From positions 1-59,607 of the forward strand of contig JASKKK010000013.1 of NCBI GenBank assembly GCA_030154185.1: DNA of 59,607 nt, in the 5' to 3' direction. The notes under the pieces were generated by a model. That model was not told where the DNA came from. It worked only from the letters and a program-made list of their open reading frames with translations, and made no database searches. How positions within the stretch are numbered: the stretch's first letter is position 1; each line of letters opens with the position of its first letter. Both the position numbers and the translations under genes were made by a program. Below, in pieces: positions 45,182-55,783 of this stretch. Source of the stretch: Desulfuromonadales bacterium (GTDB lineage Bacteria > Desulfobacterota > Desulfuromonadia > Desulfuromonadales > Syntrophotaleaceae).

Positions 45182-46534
45182 ATGGCTGGATATTCCGGAA
45201 AACACGTGGTGGTCGTCGGAGCTGGATGTACGGGTTTGGGTCTGGCCCGGTTCTTTCTGGACCGTGGCGCGGTCACGACCCTCTCCGACAGCCGCAAACG
45301 TGAAGACCTCGACGGTGTGACGGAACTGGCCCAACGGGGCCTTCGCTTCGACTGCGGCGGGCACGATGCGCGGTTGCTTGCATCAGCGGATCTGATAGCC
45401 ATCAGTCCCGGCATTCCTCTTACGGTTCCGGCCCTTGCCGCTGCCCGGCGGGCCGGCGTCCCGGTGCTGGGTGAAATAGAAATCGCCGCGCGGGAACTGA
45501 CCGCCCCCATAATTGCCGTTACCGGCACGAATGGAAAATCGACCACCACATGCCTGGTCGGCGAAATAATGAAACTCTGGGGACGTCATGCCTTTGTCGG
45601 CGGGAATCTCGGGATTCCCCTTATCGAAGCAGCGCGCTGCACCGGCTGGGACTGTATCGTGGCGGAAATCTCCTCTTTTCAACTTGAGGCTATCGAAACG
45701 TTCCGCCCACGTTACGGCATGTTGCTCAACCTGACGGCGGACCATCTCGACCGTTACCCGGATATGGCCAGCTACGTGGCGGCCAAACTGCGGCTATTCG
45801 ACAATATGACAGCTGAAGATGTGGCGATTATCAATGCGGACGATGCGCTGGTGACCCGCCATGCGGAGGGGATGAAATGTCGTACGATAGCTTTCACCTC
45901 CTGTCGGGTTCTCGAGGAAGGCATGGGATTCGATGGCGAGCATATTGTCTGGCGGCATGCCGGGCAGCAGCAGCTGTTCCCCGTCTCGGCTTTGCGACTT
46001 ACAGGTCTGCATAATATCGAGAACGTCATGGCCGCCATGATACCGCCCTTGCTGGAAGGATGTCCCGTCGAGACGGCCTGGCAGGCGGTCTGCGGTTTTG
46101 GTGGACTGGATCATCGCATGGTCCTGGTCAGGGAGCTTGATGGGGTGACCTGGTACGACGATTCCAAAGGGACCAATGTCGGCAGCGTCGTAAAAAGTTT
46201 GGCAGGACTCGAGGGACAGGTAACCCTGATTGCCGGCGGTAAGGACAAGGGCGGCGATTACGCGCCGCTGGAAGAACTTGTGAAGGCGAAAGTCGACCAT
46301 CTGATTCTCATCGGCCAGGCGGCCGATCGCATGCAGGATAGTTTCCGGGGGATGACCGAGATTCTCAGGGCCGACTCACTCGAGCAGGCCGTGGATATGG
46401 CCCGGCGGGTGACTGTCGCCGGAGGGACGGTGTTGCTCTCTCCCGGTTGTTCGAGTTTTGATATGTTCCGGAGTTATGCCGAGCGTGGCGAGGTATTCTG
46501 CCGTGCCGTGCAGGCATTGCATTCCCAGGATTGA
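45182..46534 (+). CDS. murD: UDP-MurNAc-L-alanine:D-glutamate ligase MurD
   Basis: A 450-residue ligase adding D-glutamate to the nucleotide precursor. It shows the N-terminal Rossmann region VVVVGAGCTGLGLARFF, the ATP loop IIAVTGTNGKSTTTCLV and DHRMVLVRELDGVTWYDDSKGTN in the C-terminal half. The start is 3 bp after mraY, and ftsW begins 5 bp after the stop, so transcription and translation are tightly packed. Confidence 0.98.
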   Translation: MAGYSGKHVVVVGAGCTGLGLARFFLDRGAVTTLSDSRKREDLDGVTELAQRGLRFDCGGHDARLLASADLIAISPGIPLTVPALAAARRAGVPVLGEIEIAARELTAPIIAVTGTNGKSTTTCLVGEIMKLWGRHAFVGGNLGIPLIEAARCTGWDCIVAEISSFQLEAIETFRPRYGMLLNLTADHLDRYPDMASYVAAKLRLFDNMTAEDVAIINADDALVTRHAEGMKCRTIAFTSCRVLEEGMGFDGEHIVWRHAGQQQLFPVSALRLTGLHNIENVMAAMIPPLLEGCPVETAWQAVCGFGGLDHRMVLVRELDGVTWYDDSKGTNVGSVVKSLAGLEGQVTLIAGGKDKGGDYAPLEELVKAKVDHLILIGQAADRMQDSFRGMTEILRADSLEQAVDMARRVTVAGGTVLLSPGCSSFDMFRSYAERGEVFCRAVQALHSQD

Positions 46535-46538
46535 GATC

Positions 46539-47648
46539 ATGAAAGAGCGAGGCGGTTACGACTATTGGCTTCTGGCAGTGACGGCGGTGCTGACCGCTAT
46601 CGGTGTGCTGATGGTCTATTCGTCTTCCTCGATCATGGCTGCGGAACATTACAAGGATGGTTTCTATTTTCTGAAGCGGCAAAGCGGGTTTGCTCTGATC
46701 GGCATACTTGTTCTGCTTGGCGCGATGCGCTTCGACTATCATCATTTGCGCAAGCTGGCCGCCTTGATTTTACTGGCGAGCGCTGTCCTCCTTGGTCTGG
46801 TTCTGGTTCCCGGCGTCGGCTCGTCGGCGGGCGGCGCGGTACGCTGGATAAGGGTGGCCGGTTTCTCTTTGCAACCGTCGGAACTGGCCAAGTTGGCACT
46901 GGTGCTGTTCATGGCCCATTCGCTGTCGCGAAAACCGGAAAAGAGTCTGCGTACCTTCAAATTCGGCGTGTTGCCTTATCTGGTCATTCTCGGACTCATG
47001 CTGGTGATGCTGATGCTGCAGCCCGACCTCGGCAGTGCCATGACCATGGGAGCCGTAGCCATGGGCATGATGCTGGTCGCCGGCAGTTGTTTCAAACATC
47101 TGCTGGTGTCGATCCTGCCTGCCTTGCCGGCTTTATATCTGGCCATCTGGCGGGTCGATTACCGGCGTCGCCGCATCCTGGCCTTTATGGATCCCTGGAA
47201 ATATTCGTCGGATGAAGGGTTCCAGATCACCCAGAGCTTGATCGCTTTTGCCAATGGCGGCTGGAAAGGGAAGGGCCTGGGGCAGAGTCAGCAAAAACTG
47301 TTTTTTCTTCCCGAGGCGCACACCGATTTCATTTTTTCCGTAGTTGGCGAAGAAGCCGGATTTATAGGCGTTTTGACGATTGCGGTGCTTTTTCTGGTGT
47401 TGGTCTGGCTGGGATTGCGCATTGCCTGGATGGCGCCGGACGAATTCGGCCGGTATCTGGCCTTTGGGTTGACCCTGCTGCTGGGGCTTGAAGCTTTTAC
47501 CAATATGGCGGTGGTTATGTCGCTGTTGCCGACCAAAGGTCTGGCGCTGCCGTTCCTTTCCTACGGAGGCAGCAGCCTGGTGGTGTCATTGCTGGCCGTC
47601 GGCATTTTGCTGAATATTTCGAGTCAGATCGAAAGGGGCAGGGCATGA
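46539..47648 (+). CDS. ftsW: Septal peptidoglycan polymerase FtsW
   Basis: A 369-residue SEDS-family glycosyltransferase with about ten helices that polymerises lipid II at the septum with FtsI. Conserved parts are GVLMVYSSSSIMA, FMDPWKYSSDEGFQITQSLIA and LPFLSYGGSSLVVSL. The start at 46539 (MKERGGYDYW) agrees with the family; the frame runs back into murD without support. The end overlaps murG by 4 bases (ATGA). Confidence 0.97.
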   Translation: MKERGGYDYWLLAVTAVLTAIGVLMVYSSSSIMAAEHYKDGFYFLKRQSGFALIGILVLLGAMRFDYHHLRKLAALILLASAVLLGLVLVPGVGSSAGGAVRWIRVAGFSLQPSELAKLALVLFMAHSLSRKPEKSLRTFKFGVLPYLVILGLMLVMLMLQPDLGSAMTMGAVAMGMMLVAGSCFKHLLVSILPALPALYLAIWRVDYRRRRILAFMDPWKYSSDEGFQITQSLIAFANGGWKGKGLGQSQQKLFFLPEAHTDFIFSVVGEEAGFIGVLTIAVLFLVLVWLGLRIAWMAPDEFGRYLAFGLTLLLGLEAFTNMAVVMSLLPTKGLALPFLSYGGSSLVVSLLAVGILLNISSQIERGRA

Positions 47649-48721
47649 AGCTGTTGCTGGCAGGAGGCGGAACCGGCGGACATCTGTTTCCCGCAGTGGC
47701 ATTGGCGCAGCGGCTTATGCAGCAGGATCCGGTCGCAGAGGTTCTGTTTGTAGGAACCGCTCGCGGCATCGAGGGCAGGGTTCTTCCGGAATTGGGACTG
47801 CCTTTTGAGTTCATTGATATTCGTGGTTTCGTCAACCGGGGACTGGTCGGCAAGTTAGGCATGATTCCCTGTCTGCTCAGAAGCGTCCGGCAGGGATTGC
47901 GGATTCTGCGCCGGTTCAAGCCCGATATCGTCTTGGGAGTGGGAGGGTATGCCTCGGCGCCTATGCTGATTGCTGCAAAGCTTAAACGTATACCGACGGT
48001 TATTCATGAACAGAATGCCTGGCCCGGCCTGACCAATCGAATGCTGGGACGCTGGGCCCGTTGTGTATGCCTGTCCTTTTCGGAGGCGGAGCGAGCCTTT
48101 CATCGCGCCACCACCATTGTGACAGGCAACCCGCTGCGCCAGGGGATGGAAACCTGTCCGCCGATAAATGACGGCGAACCGGAGTTGCTGGTATTCGGCG
48201 GTAGTCGCGGTGCCCGTGCCATCAACAACGCTATGCTTGGGGCGTTGCCATTGCTGAATCAATGGCGTGATCGCCTCCATATCGTGCATCAGACCGGAAG
48301 CGACGATCTGCAACGTATTCGCGAAGGCTACGTCCGGGCCGGATGGCCTGCGGATGGTGTGGTCCCGTTTATCGACGACATGGTTTCCGCATATGCCGGC
48401 GCCCACCTTGTCGTTTGCAGGGCCGGCGCCACCACCCTGGCTGAACTTGCGGCCTGCGGAAGGGCGGCCATCCTTGTTCCCTATCCGCATGCGGCGGGGG
48501 ACCATCAGACCATCAATGCCCTGGCGGTAGCCAACAAGGGTGCGGCGCTGCTCCTGTCGCAGAATGATTTGAGCGCGGAAACCCTGGCAAGCCTGGTTAA
48601 CGATCTGCTGGAGAACCGTGAGCGGCTGATCAGCATGTCTGCCGCAGCCGGGTCGCTGGGAGTAGATGGGGCGGCCGACCGCATTCTCAAGATATGCCGC
48701 ACCATGTGTGGACGGGAATAA
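47645..48721 (+). CDS. murG: UDP-GlcNAc:lipid I N-acetylglucosaminyltransferase MurG
   Basis: A 358-residue GT-B glycosyltransferase on the inner membrane face that makes lipid II. Motifs are LLLAGGGTGGHLFPAVALA (G loop), LVFGGSRGARAINNAML and LVVCRAGATTLAELAACG (UDP-GlcNAc site), with PYPHAAGDHQTINA. It starts inside the ftsW stop. A 46-bp gap follows before murC, one of the few breaks in the cluster. Confidence 0.98.
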   Translation: MKLLLAGGGTGGHLFPAVALAQRLMQQDPVAEVLFVGTARGIEGRVLPELGLPFEFIDIRGFVNRGLVGKLGMIPCLLRSVRQGLRILRRFKPDIVLGVGGYASAPMLIAAKLKRIPTVIHEQNAWPGLTNRMLGRWARCVCLSFSEAERAFHRATTIVTGNPLRQGMETCPPINDGEPELLVFGGSRGARAINNAMLGALPLLNQWRDRLHIVHQTGSDDLQRIREGYVRAGWPADGVVPFIDDMVSAYAGAHLVVCRAGATTLAELAACGRAAILVPYPHAAGDHQTINALAVANKGAALLLSQNDLSAETLASLVNDLLENRERLISMSAAAGSLGVDGAADRILKICRTMCGRE

Positions 48722-48767
48722 GCATTTACTTAACACTGCCTCCGGCAGGGAAGGTTCATAAAATAAT

Positions 48768-50144
48768 ATGTACGGAAAGATTCGCACCATACACTTTGTC
48801 GGCATAGGTGGTATCGGCATGAGCGGTATCGCCGAGGTGCTGCTCAATCTCGGCTATCGAGTCAGCGGTTCCGACCTGAGGGAGTCCGAGATGACGCGCC
48901 GGTTAAACGATCTGGGAGGAACGATCGCTTACGGACATGCCGCGGAAAATCTCGGAGAAGCCGATGTCGTGGTGACCTCGACTGCCGTCAAAGCCGACAA
49001 CCCCGAAGTCGTCGAAGCGCATCGACGGCTGATTCCCGTAATCCCCCGCGCCGAAATGCTGGCCGAACTGATGCGCATGAAATACGGTATCGCCGTAGCC
49101 GGGACTCATGGCAAAACCACCACCACGAGTATGGTTTCGACGGTGTTGTCCAGGTCCGGGATCGACCCGACGGTGGTTATCGGCGGACGCCTCGATTCCA
49201 TCGGCTCCAATGCCAAGCTTGGCCAGGGTAAGTTTCTGGTAGCCGAGGCGGACGAATCGGATGGGTCTTTTTTGAAACTGTCACCGACCATTGCGGTGGT
49301 GACCAACGTCGATGCCGACCATCTCGACTATTACAGTGATCTCGATGAAATCAAACAGACGTTTGTCGATTTCATCAATAAGATACCGTTTTACGGTGTG
49401 GCGGTACTGTGCCTCGACGATGCCAATGTTCAGGCTCTTATACCGGAGGTGGGCAAGCGTTTCGTTACCTACGGCATGAGTACCCAGGCCGATTACAACG
49501 CCCAGGATGTGTCCTACCGGGAAGAACGTACCACTTTCACCGTATGCCATCAGGGCGAGACTCTGGGACAGCTGTCGATCCGCATGCCCGGGCAGCACAA
49601 TGTTCTCAATGCCCTGGCCGCAGTGGCCGTCGCCCGTGAACTGGAAATTCCCTTCGATCAGATCGCCGAAGCGTTTTGCGATTTCTGTGGCGTGCAGCGA
49701 CGTTTTCAGCCCAAGTATCAGGGCCACGATATCATGGTCGTGGACGACTACGGTCATCATCCGGCCGAGATCAAGGTGACGCTGGCGGCAGCGCGTTCCG
49801 GATGGAGCCGGCGGATCGTGGCGGTTTTTCAACCTCACCGCTACAGCCGTACCCGGGCTTTGTTCGATGATTTCGTGACCGCTTTTTATCAGGCCGACCA
49901 TCTGGTGGTCATGGATATCTATGCCGCCGGCGAGGCACCGATCCCTGGTGTGGAGGCCCGACTTCTGGCGGAAGGCATCGCCGGTCACGGACATCGGGAT
50001 GTGCACTATTGCCCCGATGCCGAGGCGGTATCTTCCCATCTGCAAAAGAACGTGCGAGCGGGAGACCTGGTATTGACTCTCGGCGCCGGAAATGTGTGGC
50101 AGGTAGGCGAATCTTTGGCCGAATGGTTGAAACAGCGAGGCTGA
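48768..50144 (+). CDS. murC: UDP-MurNAc:L-alanine ligase MurC
   Basis: A 458-residue ligase that starts the peptide stem. It has [20 protein letters not shown], the ATP loop [30 protein letters not shown] and a C-terminal HPHRYSRTR-like segment ([16 protein letters not shown]). GGGAAGG lies upstream, about 14 bases from the ATG. murB starts one base after its stop. Confidence 0.98.
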   Translation: MYGKIRTIHFVGIGGIGMSGIAEVLLNLGYRVSGSDLRESEMTRRLNDLGGTIAYGHAAENLGEADVVVTSTAVKADNPEVVEAHRRLIPVIPRAEMLAELMRMKYGIAVAGTHGKTTTTSMVSTVLSRSGIDPTVVIGGRLDSIGSNAKLGQGKFLVAEADESDGSFLKLSPTIAVVTNVDADHLDYYSDLDEIKQTFVDFINKIPFYGVAVLCLDDANVQALIPEVGKRFVTYGMSTQADYNAQDVSYREERTTFTVCHQGETLGQLSIRMPGQHNVLNALAAVAVARELEIPFDQIAEAFCDFCGVQRRFQPKYQGHDIMVVDDYGHHPAEIKVTLAAARSGWSRRIVAVFQPHRYSRTRALFDDFVTAFYQADHLVVMDIYAAGEAPIPGVEARLLAEGIAGHGHRDVHYCPDAEAVSSHLQKNVRAGDLVLTLGAGNVWQVGESLAEWLKQRG

Positions 50145-50145
50145 T

Positions 50146-51045
50146 ATGAATGCTGTGGCTGCCGAATTGCGCGAGATCCTGAAGGGACCGGTACTGGTCG
50201 GCGAACCGTTGCGTCTACATACCACTTGGCGCATCGGTGGTCCTGCCGGATTGTTCATTACACCTCGAAACGAAGAAGAACTGTTCGCGGCTCTCCGTCT
50301 TCTGACCCAGGTCGGTATGTCCTGGATAGCTCTCGGGACGGGAAGCAATCTGCTGATTCGCGACGGCGGATTTTCGGGAGCGGTCATTCATACGGGGGCT
50401 CTGCGGGATATGGAATTCCATGAGGACGGCAGTGCCAAAGTCGGCGGCGGGCTTCCCGTTATGCGCTTGATCCGCCAATGCGTTCAGCGCGGTCTGGCGG
50501 GACTTGAGGAACTGGCAGGTATTCCGGCGACGGTCGGTGGCGCCGCCGTCATGAACGCCGGCGCCGGAAAACAGAACCTCGCCGGTGTTCTGGAAGGCGT
50601 TTTTCTCGTCGGCCCCGAGGGCCCGGAATACTGGTCCTGTGAGCGTCTCGACCTGAGGTACCGTGCTTCAGCCGTGCCGTCCGATCGCATCGTTACGGCC
50701 GCGGCACTGCGATTCGGACGGGCAAGTTCCGAGCTGTTGGCAAAGACCGTCAAGCAACGCCTGCTTGCCCGTCGCCAGGCTCAGGGGGTCGGCAAACCCA
50801 ATGCCGGTTCGGTATTCAAAAATCCGCCGGGTTTTCAGGCCTGGCGCCTGATCGACGACTGCGGTCTGCGCGGACGTACCGTTGGCGGTGCCCAGATTTC
50901 GGAAAAACACGCAAACTTTATTATCAATCGTGGCGGCGCCAGGGCCTCGGACGTTCTGACTTTGATCGACGAGATTAAAAAAAAGGTACAAAAACAGACC
51001 GGAATCGAACTGGAACCGGAAATACGGGTGATCGGGGAAGCCTGA
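50146..51045 (+). CDS. murB: UDP-N-acetylenolpyruvoylglucosamine reductase MurB (type II)
   Basis: A 299-residue FAD enzyme that reduces enolpyruvyl-UDP-GlcNAc to UDP-MurNAc. The FAD-binding part is HTTWRIGGPAGLFITPRNEE and ALGTGSNLLIRDGGFSG; the catalytic serine is in KPNAGSVFKNPPG, as in type II MurB. MurA, which makes its substrate, is not in the window. It is placed between murC and ddl. Confidence 0.98.
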   Translation: MNAVAAELREILKGPVLVGEPLRLHTTWRIGGPAGLFITPRNEEELFAALRLLTQVGMSWIALGTGSNLLIRDGGFSGAVIHTGALRDMEFHEDGSAKVGGGLPVMRLIRQCVQRGLAGLEELAGIPATVGGAAVMNAGAGKQNLAGVLEGVFLVGPEGPEYWSCERLDLRYRASAVPSDRIVTAAALRFGRASSELLAKTVKQRLLARRQAQGVGKPNAGSVFKNPPGFQAWRLIDDCGLRGRTVGGAQISEKHANFIINRGGARASDVLTLIDEIKKKVQKQTGIELEPEIRVIGEA

Positions 51046-51088
51046 TCCGCGTGGGGGCAAGGCAGCCTGAATCATGACTGGAGACGGA

Positions 51089-52006
<918 letters not shown>

Positions 52007-52041
52007 ACCCTTGACGCTTCATTTGCCCGGCTTGGGGAAAG

Positions 52042-52896
52042 ATGAGCATGGCGAATATCAAAACACCCAAAAAACGGCGGCTGAGGCGTAAAGGCAACCG
52101 TTTCAGAAAGCCGCGCAGGATTATTCCCTGGAGACGCTTGCTGATTGGCGGCCTGTGGGGTACCATGGCACTGGCCAGTCTCGCCATGGTTGTTGCCGTG
52201 GCTTATTTTGCCGGCCAGATGTTGTTTGCTTCCGACTATTTCAAGGTTGACCGGATTCTGGTGGAGAATAACCATCGCATCGTCCGTGATCAGATTCTGG
52301 CGTTATCGGATATCCGTGCCGGAACCAACATTTTTGAGCTTGATCTGGCTCGGGTCAGCCGTCGTATCGAGGAAAATCCCTGGATTTCCCGTGCCAAAGT
52401 CCGGCGCATGTTTCCCGATCAACTGGTTATTAAGGTCGAAGAGCGTGTACCCAAGGCCATAATACGCCTCGACTATTTATACTATCTCGATGCCTCGGGA
52501 CACGTTTTCAAACGGTTGGAGAGGGGGGATCGTCTCGATTTTCCCGTGGTAACCGGTATCGACCGGCAGGCTCTTCTCGATGCGGAAGAGTCCACGTTGC
52601 GTCAGCTCGATGAAGTTTTGAAATTGCTCGATATGTTGCAGGAACGCAGCATCTTCGGAATCGATAACATTTCGGAACTTCGTTTTGAAGACACCGCAGG
52701 CATTACGCTTTATACTTGCAGTGGCGGCGTACCGGTGCGCATCGGAAAAGACGATTTCGAGGCCAAGCTGGATCGCCTCGAAAAGATCTATCCGCAAATA
52801 AGGACCCGATTGGGCCTGATCGATTATATCGACCTGAACGTAACGCGACGCATTATCGTAAAACTGGATGCCGGCAATGTACGAGGCAAAGGTTAG
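52042..52896 (+). CDS. ftsQ: Cell division protein FtsQ
   Basis: A 284-residue bitopic divisome protein. A very basic N-terminus (KTPKKRRLRRKGNRFRKPRR) precedes one helix (about residues 38-62), then a POTRA domain (FKVDRILVENNHRIVRDQI) and the FtsQ/DivIB domain (ENPWISRAKVRRMFPDQLVI). The start may be 52042 or the ATG two codons later, which is better spaced from GGGGAAAG. It is between ddl and ftsA as usual. Confidence 0.95.
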   Translation: MSMANIKTPKKRRLRRKGNRFRKPRRIIPWRRLLIGGLWGTMALASLAMVVAVAYFAGQMLFASDYFKVDRILVENNHRIVRDQILALSDIRAGTNIFELDLARVSRRIEENPWISRAKVRRMFPDQLVIKVEERVPKAIIRLDYLYYLDASGHVFKRLERGDRLDFPVVTGIDRQALLDAEESTLRQLDEVLKLLDMLQERSIFGIDNISELRFEDTAGITLYTCSGGVPVRIGKDDFEAKLDRLEKIYPQIRTRLGLIDYIDLNVTRRIIVKLDAGNVRGKG

Positions 52897-52919
52897 ATTC
52901 CAAGGGGGAAGGCACGAAG

Positions 52920-54149
52920 ATGAGCAATAACAAACACGATCTGATTGTGGGCCTGGATATCGGTACCACCAAGATTTGCGCTATTGTCGGCCACCAGAAC
53001 GAAGACGGCCTGGATATCGTCGGCATCGGTACCAGCCCGTCTCGCGGGTTGCGCAAGGGCGTGGTGATCAATATCGAAAGTACCGTCGAAGCCATACGAA
53101 AGGCTTTGACCGAAGCCGAATTGATGGCGGATTGCAAGATCGACAGCGTTTACGCAGGTATTGCCGGTGGTCATATTCGCGGATTCAATTCCCAGGGGGT
53201 GATCGCGGTCAAGACGCGGGAGGTGACGCGAGACGACATCCGCCGGGTTCTCGATGCCGCAAAGGCCATCGCCATTCCCATGGATCGTGAGGTTATTCAT
53301 ACCTTGCCCCAAGAGTACATCATCGATGACCAGGACGGGATTCTCGACCCTCTGGGCATGTGTGGCGTGCGTCTTGAAGCCAAGGTCCATATCGTTACGG
53401 CGGCCACTGCCAGCGCCCAGAATATCGTGCGCAGTTGCTATAAGGCCGACGTCGAGGTGTCCGATATCGTTCTCGAGCAACTGGCTTCTTCCGAGGCGGT
53501 TTTGTCGGCCGATGAAAAAGATCTGGGTGTGGCGCTGGTCGATATCGGCGGAGGTACCACGGATCTTGCCATTTTTGTGGACGGTGCCATCAAGCACACA
53601 TCGGTACTGTCGCTCGGTGGCAATCACCTCACCAACGACATCGCCGTCGGTCTGCGAACCCCCATGGCCGAGGCCGAGGTCATTAAACAGAAATACGGCT
53701 GCGCCATGACCTCCATGGTCGGCAAGGATGAGACGATCGAGGTTCCGTCGGTCGGCGGAAGAGAGCCGCGTGTTCTTTCGCGGCATCTGTTGGCTGAAAT
53801 TCTGGAACCGCGGGTCGAAGAGATTTTTACTCTGGCGCAGCGTGAAATCATCAAAAGCGGGTTTGAGGATTTGTTGGCATCCGGTATCGTGTTGACGGGA
53901 GGCAGTTGTATTCTCCCCGGCATGCCGGAAATGGCCGAGCAGATTTTCAACCTGCCGGTACGCCGGGGGTTGCCTCAGGGAATAGGCGGTTTGACCGACG
54001 TGGTCAATTCGCCCATATACGCCACCGGCGTCGGTCTGGTCAAATACGGTGCACGTTGCGGCGGCGCGACCAAGTTCAAGATGGGTTCGGACAACCTGTT
54101 CGACCGGGTTCTGCGCCGCATGAAGGAGTGGTTCGTGGAATTTTTCTGA
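52920..54149 (+). CDS. ftsA: Cell division protein FtsA
   Basis: A 409-residue actin-like ATPase that tethers FtsZ to the membrane. Phosphate loops are [16 protein letters not shown] and [16 protein letters not shown]; the adenosine motif is [14 protein letters not shown]. The last residues MKEWFVEFF are the amphipathic membrane-targeting helix. The start at 52920 follows GGGGGAAGG; upstream frame belongs to ftsQ antisense or alternative reading. ftsZ follows after 76 bp. Confidence 0.98.
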   Translation: MSNNKHDLIVGLDIGTTKICAIVGHQNEDGLDIVGIGTSPSRGLRKGVVINIESTVEAIRKALTEAELMADCKIDSVYAGIAGGHIRGFNSQGVIAVKTREVTRDDIRRVLDAAKAIAIPMDREVIHTLPQEYIIDDQDGILDPLGMCGVRLEAKVHIVTAATASAQNIVRSCYKADVEVSDIVLEQLASSEAVLSADEKDLGVALVDIGGGTTDLAIFVDGAIKHTSVLSLGGNHLTNDIAVGLRTPMAEAEVIKQKYGCAMTSMVGKDETIEVPSVGGREPRVLSRHLLAEILEPRVEEIFTLAQREIIKSGFEDLLASGIVLTGGSCILPGMPEMAEQIFNLPVRRGLPQGIGGLTDVVNSPIYATGVGLVKYGARCGGATKFKMGSDNLFDRVLRRMKEWFVEFF

Positions 54150-54225
54150 TGGCGGCGGGAAGCACGACATCTTAAACCGGACTCGGTTACGGAGAGACCG
54201 GGTCAACAAGGGAACCGGAGGAGTC

Positions 54226-55386
54226 ATGTCGGATCATATCATGTTCGAATTCGATGAAAGTATCGACCAAACGGCAAAAATCAAGGTGATCGGCGTTGGC
54301 GGCGGCGGTAACAATGCTGTCAACACCATGATCCTGAACCAGCTGGATGGTGTCGATTTCGTGGCGGCCAACACCGATGCCCAGGCGCTGCGCAAAAGCC
54401 AGGCACCGGTAAAACTGCAGATCGGCGGCAAATTGACCAAAGGCCTCGGGGCCGGCGCCAATCCTGAAGTCGGTCGGGAAGCGGCGCAGGAAGACCGTTC
54501 GCGTCTGGGCGAAATCCTGGAAGGTGCCGATATGGTTTTCATTGCCGCCGGATTGGGCGGGGGTACCGGTACCGGTGCCGCGCCGATCATTGCCGAGGTG
54601 GCCAAGGAACAGGGGGCCTTGACCGTTGCCGTGGTTACCAAGCCTTTCAGCCGCGAAGGCAAGCAACGAATGAAAAAGGCGGTGGTCGGAATCGACAGTC
54701 TCAAAAGTGTGGTCGATTCCCTTATCGTTATTCCCAACGATCGTCTGCTGGGGCTTTCCGGAAAGAACACCAGCATCCTCGATGCCTTCAAGCCTTCCGA
54801 CGATGTTTTGCGTCAGGCGGTTCAGGGCATTTCCGAATTGATCACCACCAGCGGCTTGATCAACGTCGACTTCGCCGATGTCAAGGCAGTCATGAGCGAG
54901 CGGGGTATGGCGATGATGGGCATCGGGCTGGCCGAAGGCGAGCGGCGTGCCGCGGAAGCCGCCCAGAAGGCTATCAGCAGTCCCTTGCTGGAAGATATCG
55001 ATATCTCAGGAGCCAAGGGCGTGCTGGTCAACATTACCGCATCGTCCAGCATGACCATGGAAGAGTTCGACGAAGCCTCCAGCATCATTCACGACAAGGT
55101 GCATGAGGACGCCAATATCATCATCGGCCTGGTGATAAACGAAGAGATGGGCGAGCGGATCAAAATCACCGCTATTGCCACCGGTTTCGGCGATTCTTTC
55201 GAAAAAGGCCGCCGCAACGTGGAAGAACTCCGCAGCCGTGCGGGAGCGGGGCTGGAAAATGAGAACCGTGATCTGCCGACCTTTATCCGTGATCGGCAGA
55301 AAGATTCACCTAAAGGCTTCCGTACGCCGCTTGGCGAAGAGCATGAATACGATATCCCGACTTTCATGCGCAAGCGGGTGGACTGA
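54226..55386 (+). CDS. ftsZ: Cell division protein FtsZ
   Basis: A 386-residue tubulin-like GTPase that forms the Z ring. The tubulin signature loop [19 protein letters not shown], the N-terminal [17 protein letters not shown] and the C-terminal binding peptide [10 protein letters not shown] are all intact. A short linker (about residues 320-370) separates core and tail. GGAGG lies before the ATG. It ends the dcw operon and is followed by a terminator 160 bp downstream. Confidence 0.99.
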   Translation: MSDHIMFEFDESIDQTAKIKVIGVGGGGNNAVNTMILNQLDGVDFVAANTDAQALRKSQAPVKLQIGGKLTKGLGAGANPEVGREAAQEDRSRLGEILEGADMVFIAAGLGGGTGTGAAPIIAEVAKEQGALTVAVVTKPFSREGKQRMKKAVVGIDSLKSVVDSLIVIPNDRLLGLSGKNTSILDAFKPSDDVLRQAVQGISELITTSGLINVDFADVKAVMSERGMAMMGIGLAEGERRAAEAAQKAISSPLLEDIDISGAKGVLVNITASSSMTMEEFDEASSIIHDKVHEDANIIIGLVINEEMGERIKITAIATGFGDSFEKGRRNVEELRSRAGAGLENENRDLPTFIRDRQKDSPKGFRTPLGEEHEYDIPTFMRKRVD

Positions 55387-55546
55387 CAAGACTTCATTAG
55401 AGGTCGCCAGCCTGACAGGCTTGACCGGTCGGAACGAAGATCTCCGCTTCGCTTCACCTGCCTCCATGGCTGATCAGGACTTGCCGGCAATTTTCGGCAG
55501 GTCGGGGACCTTTTTTCCCAAAATCACATGACTGCATGACTCCCGT

Positions 55547-55582
55547 AGCGAGGGGACCCAGTACGGTCCCCTCGCTTTTTTT
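55547..55582 (+). terminator. Strong rho-independent terminator of the dcw operon
   Basis: An 11-bp perfect stem (GCGAGGGGACC at 55548-55558 with GGTCCCCTCGC at 55565-55575) and 6-base loop are followed by seven T. The remainder of the 397-bp gap from ftsZ to the next gene shows no convincing open frame. Confidence 0.95.
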
Positions 55583-55783
55583 AGCTCGTAAAGAATTTCA
55601 TCGATAACTGGTGACTAGGCGCGGTAGAGACAGGCTCGGCAGTGATTGGGCCAGCCGACTTTTATGCGTAAGGTTGTTAGGGTAAGATGGTTTTGAAGTA
55701 TTTCCGTCCGGACATCAGGGCGGGAACCTATTACAATGGTTGCGTGGCGCGGACAGATGCCGCCCGTCAGGAAAGAATCCGGT

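Noticed and set aside
52716-52919. N-terminal extension of ftsA upstream of 52920
   Set aside because: It overlaps ftsQ in another frame; the ATG at 52920 has a strong ribosome-binding site and matches the family start.
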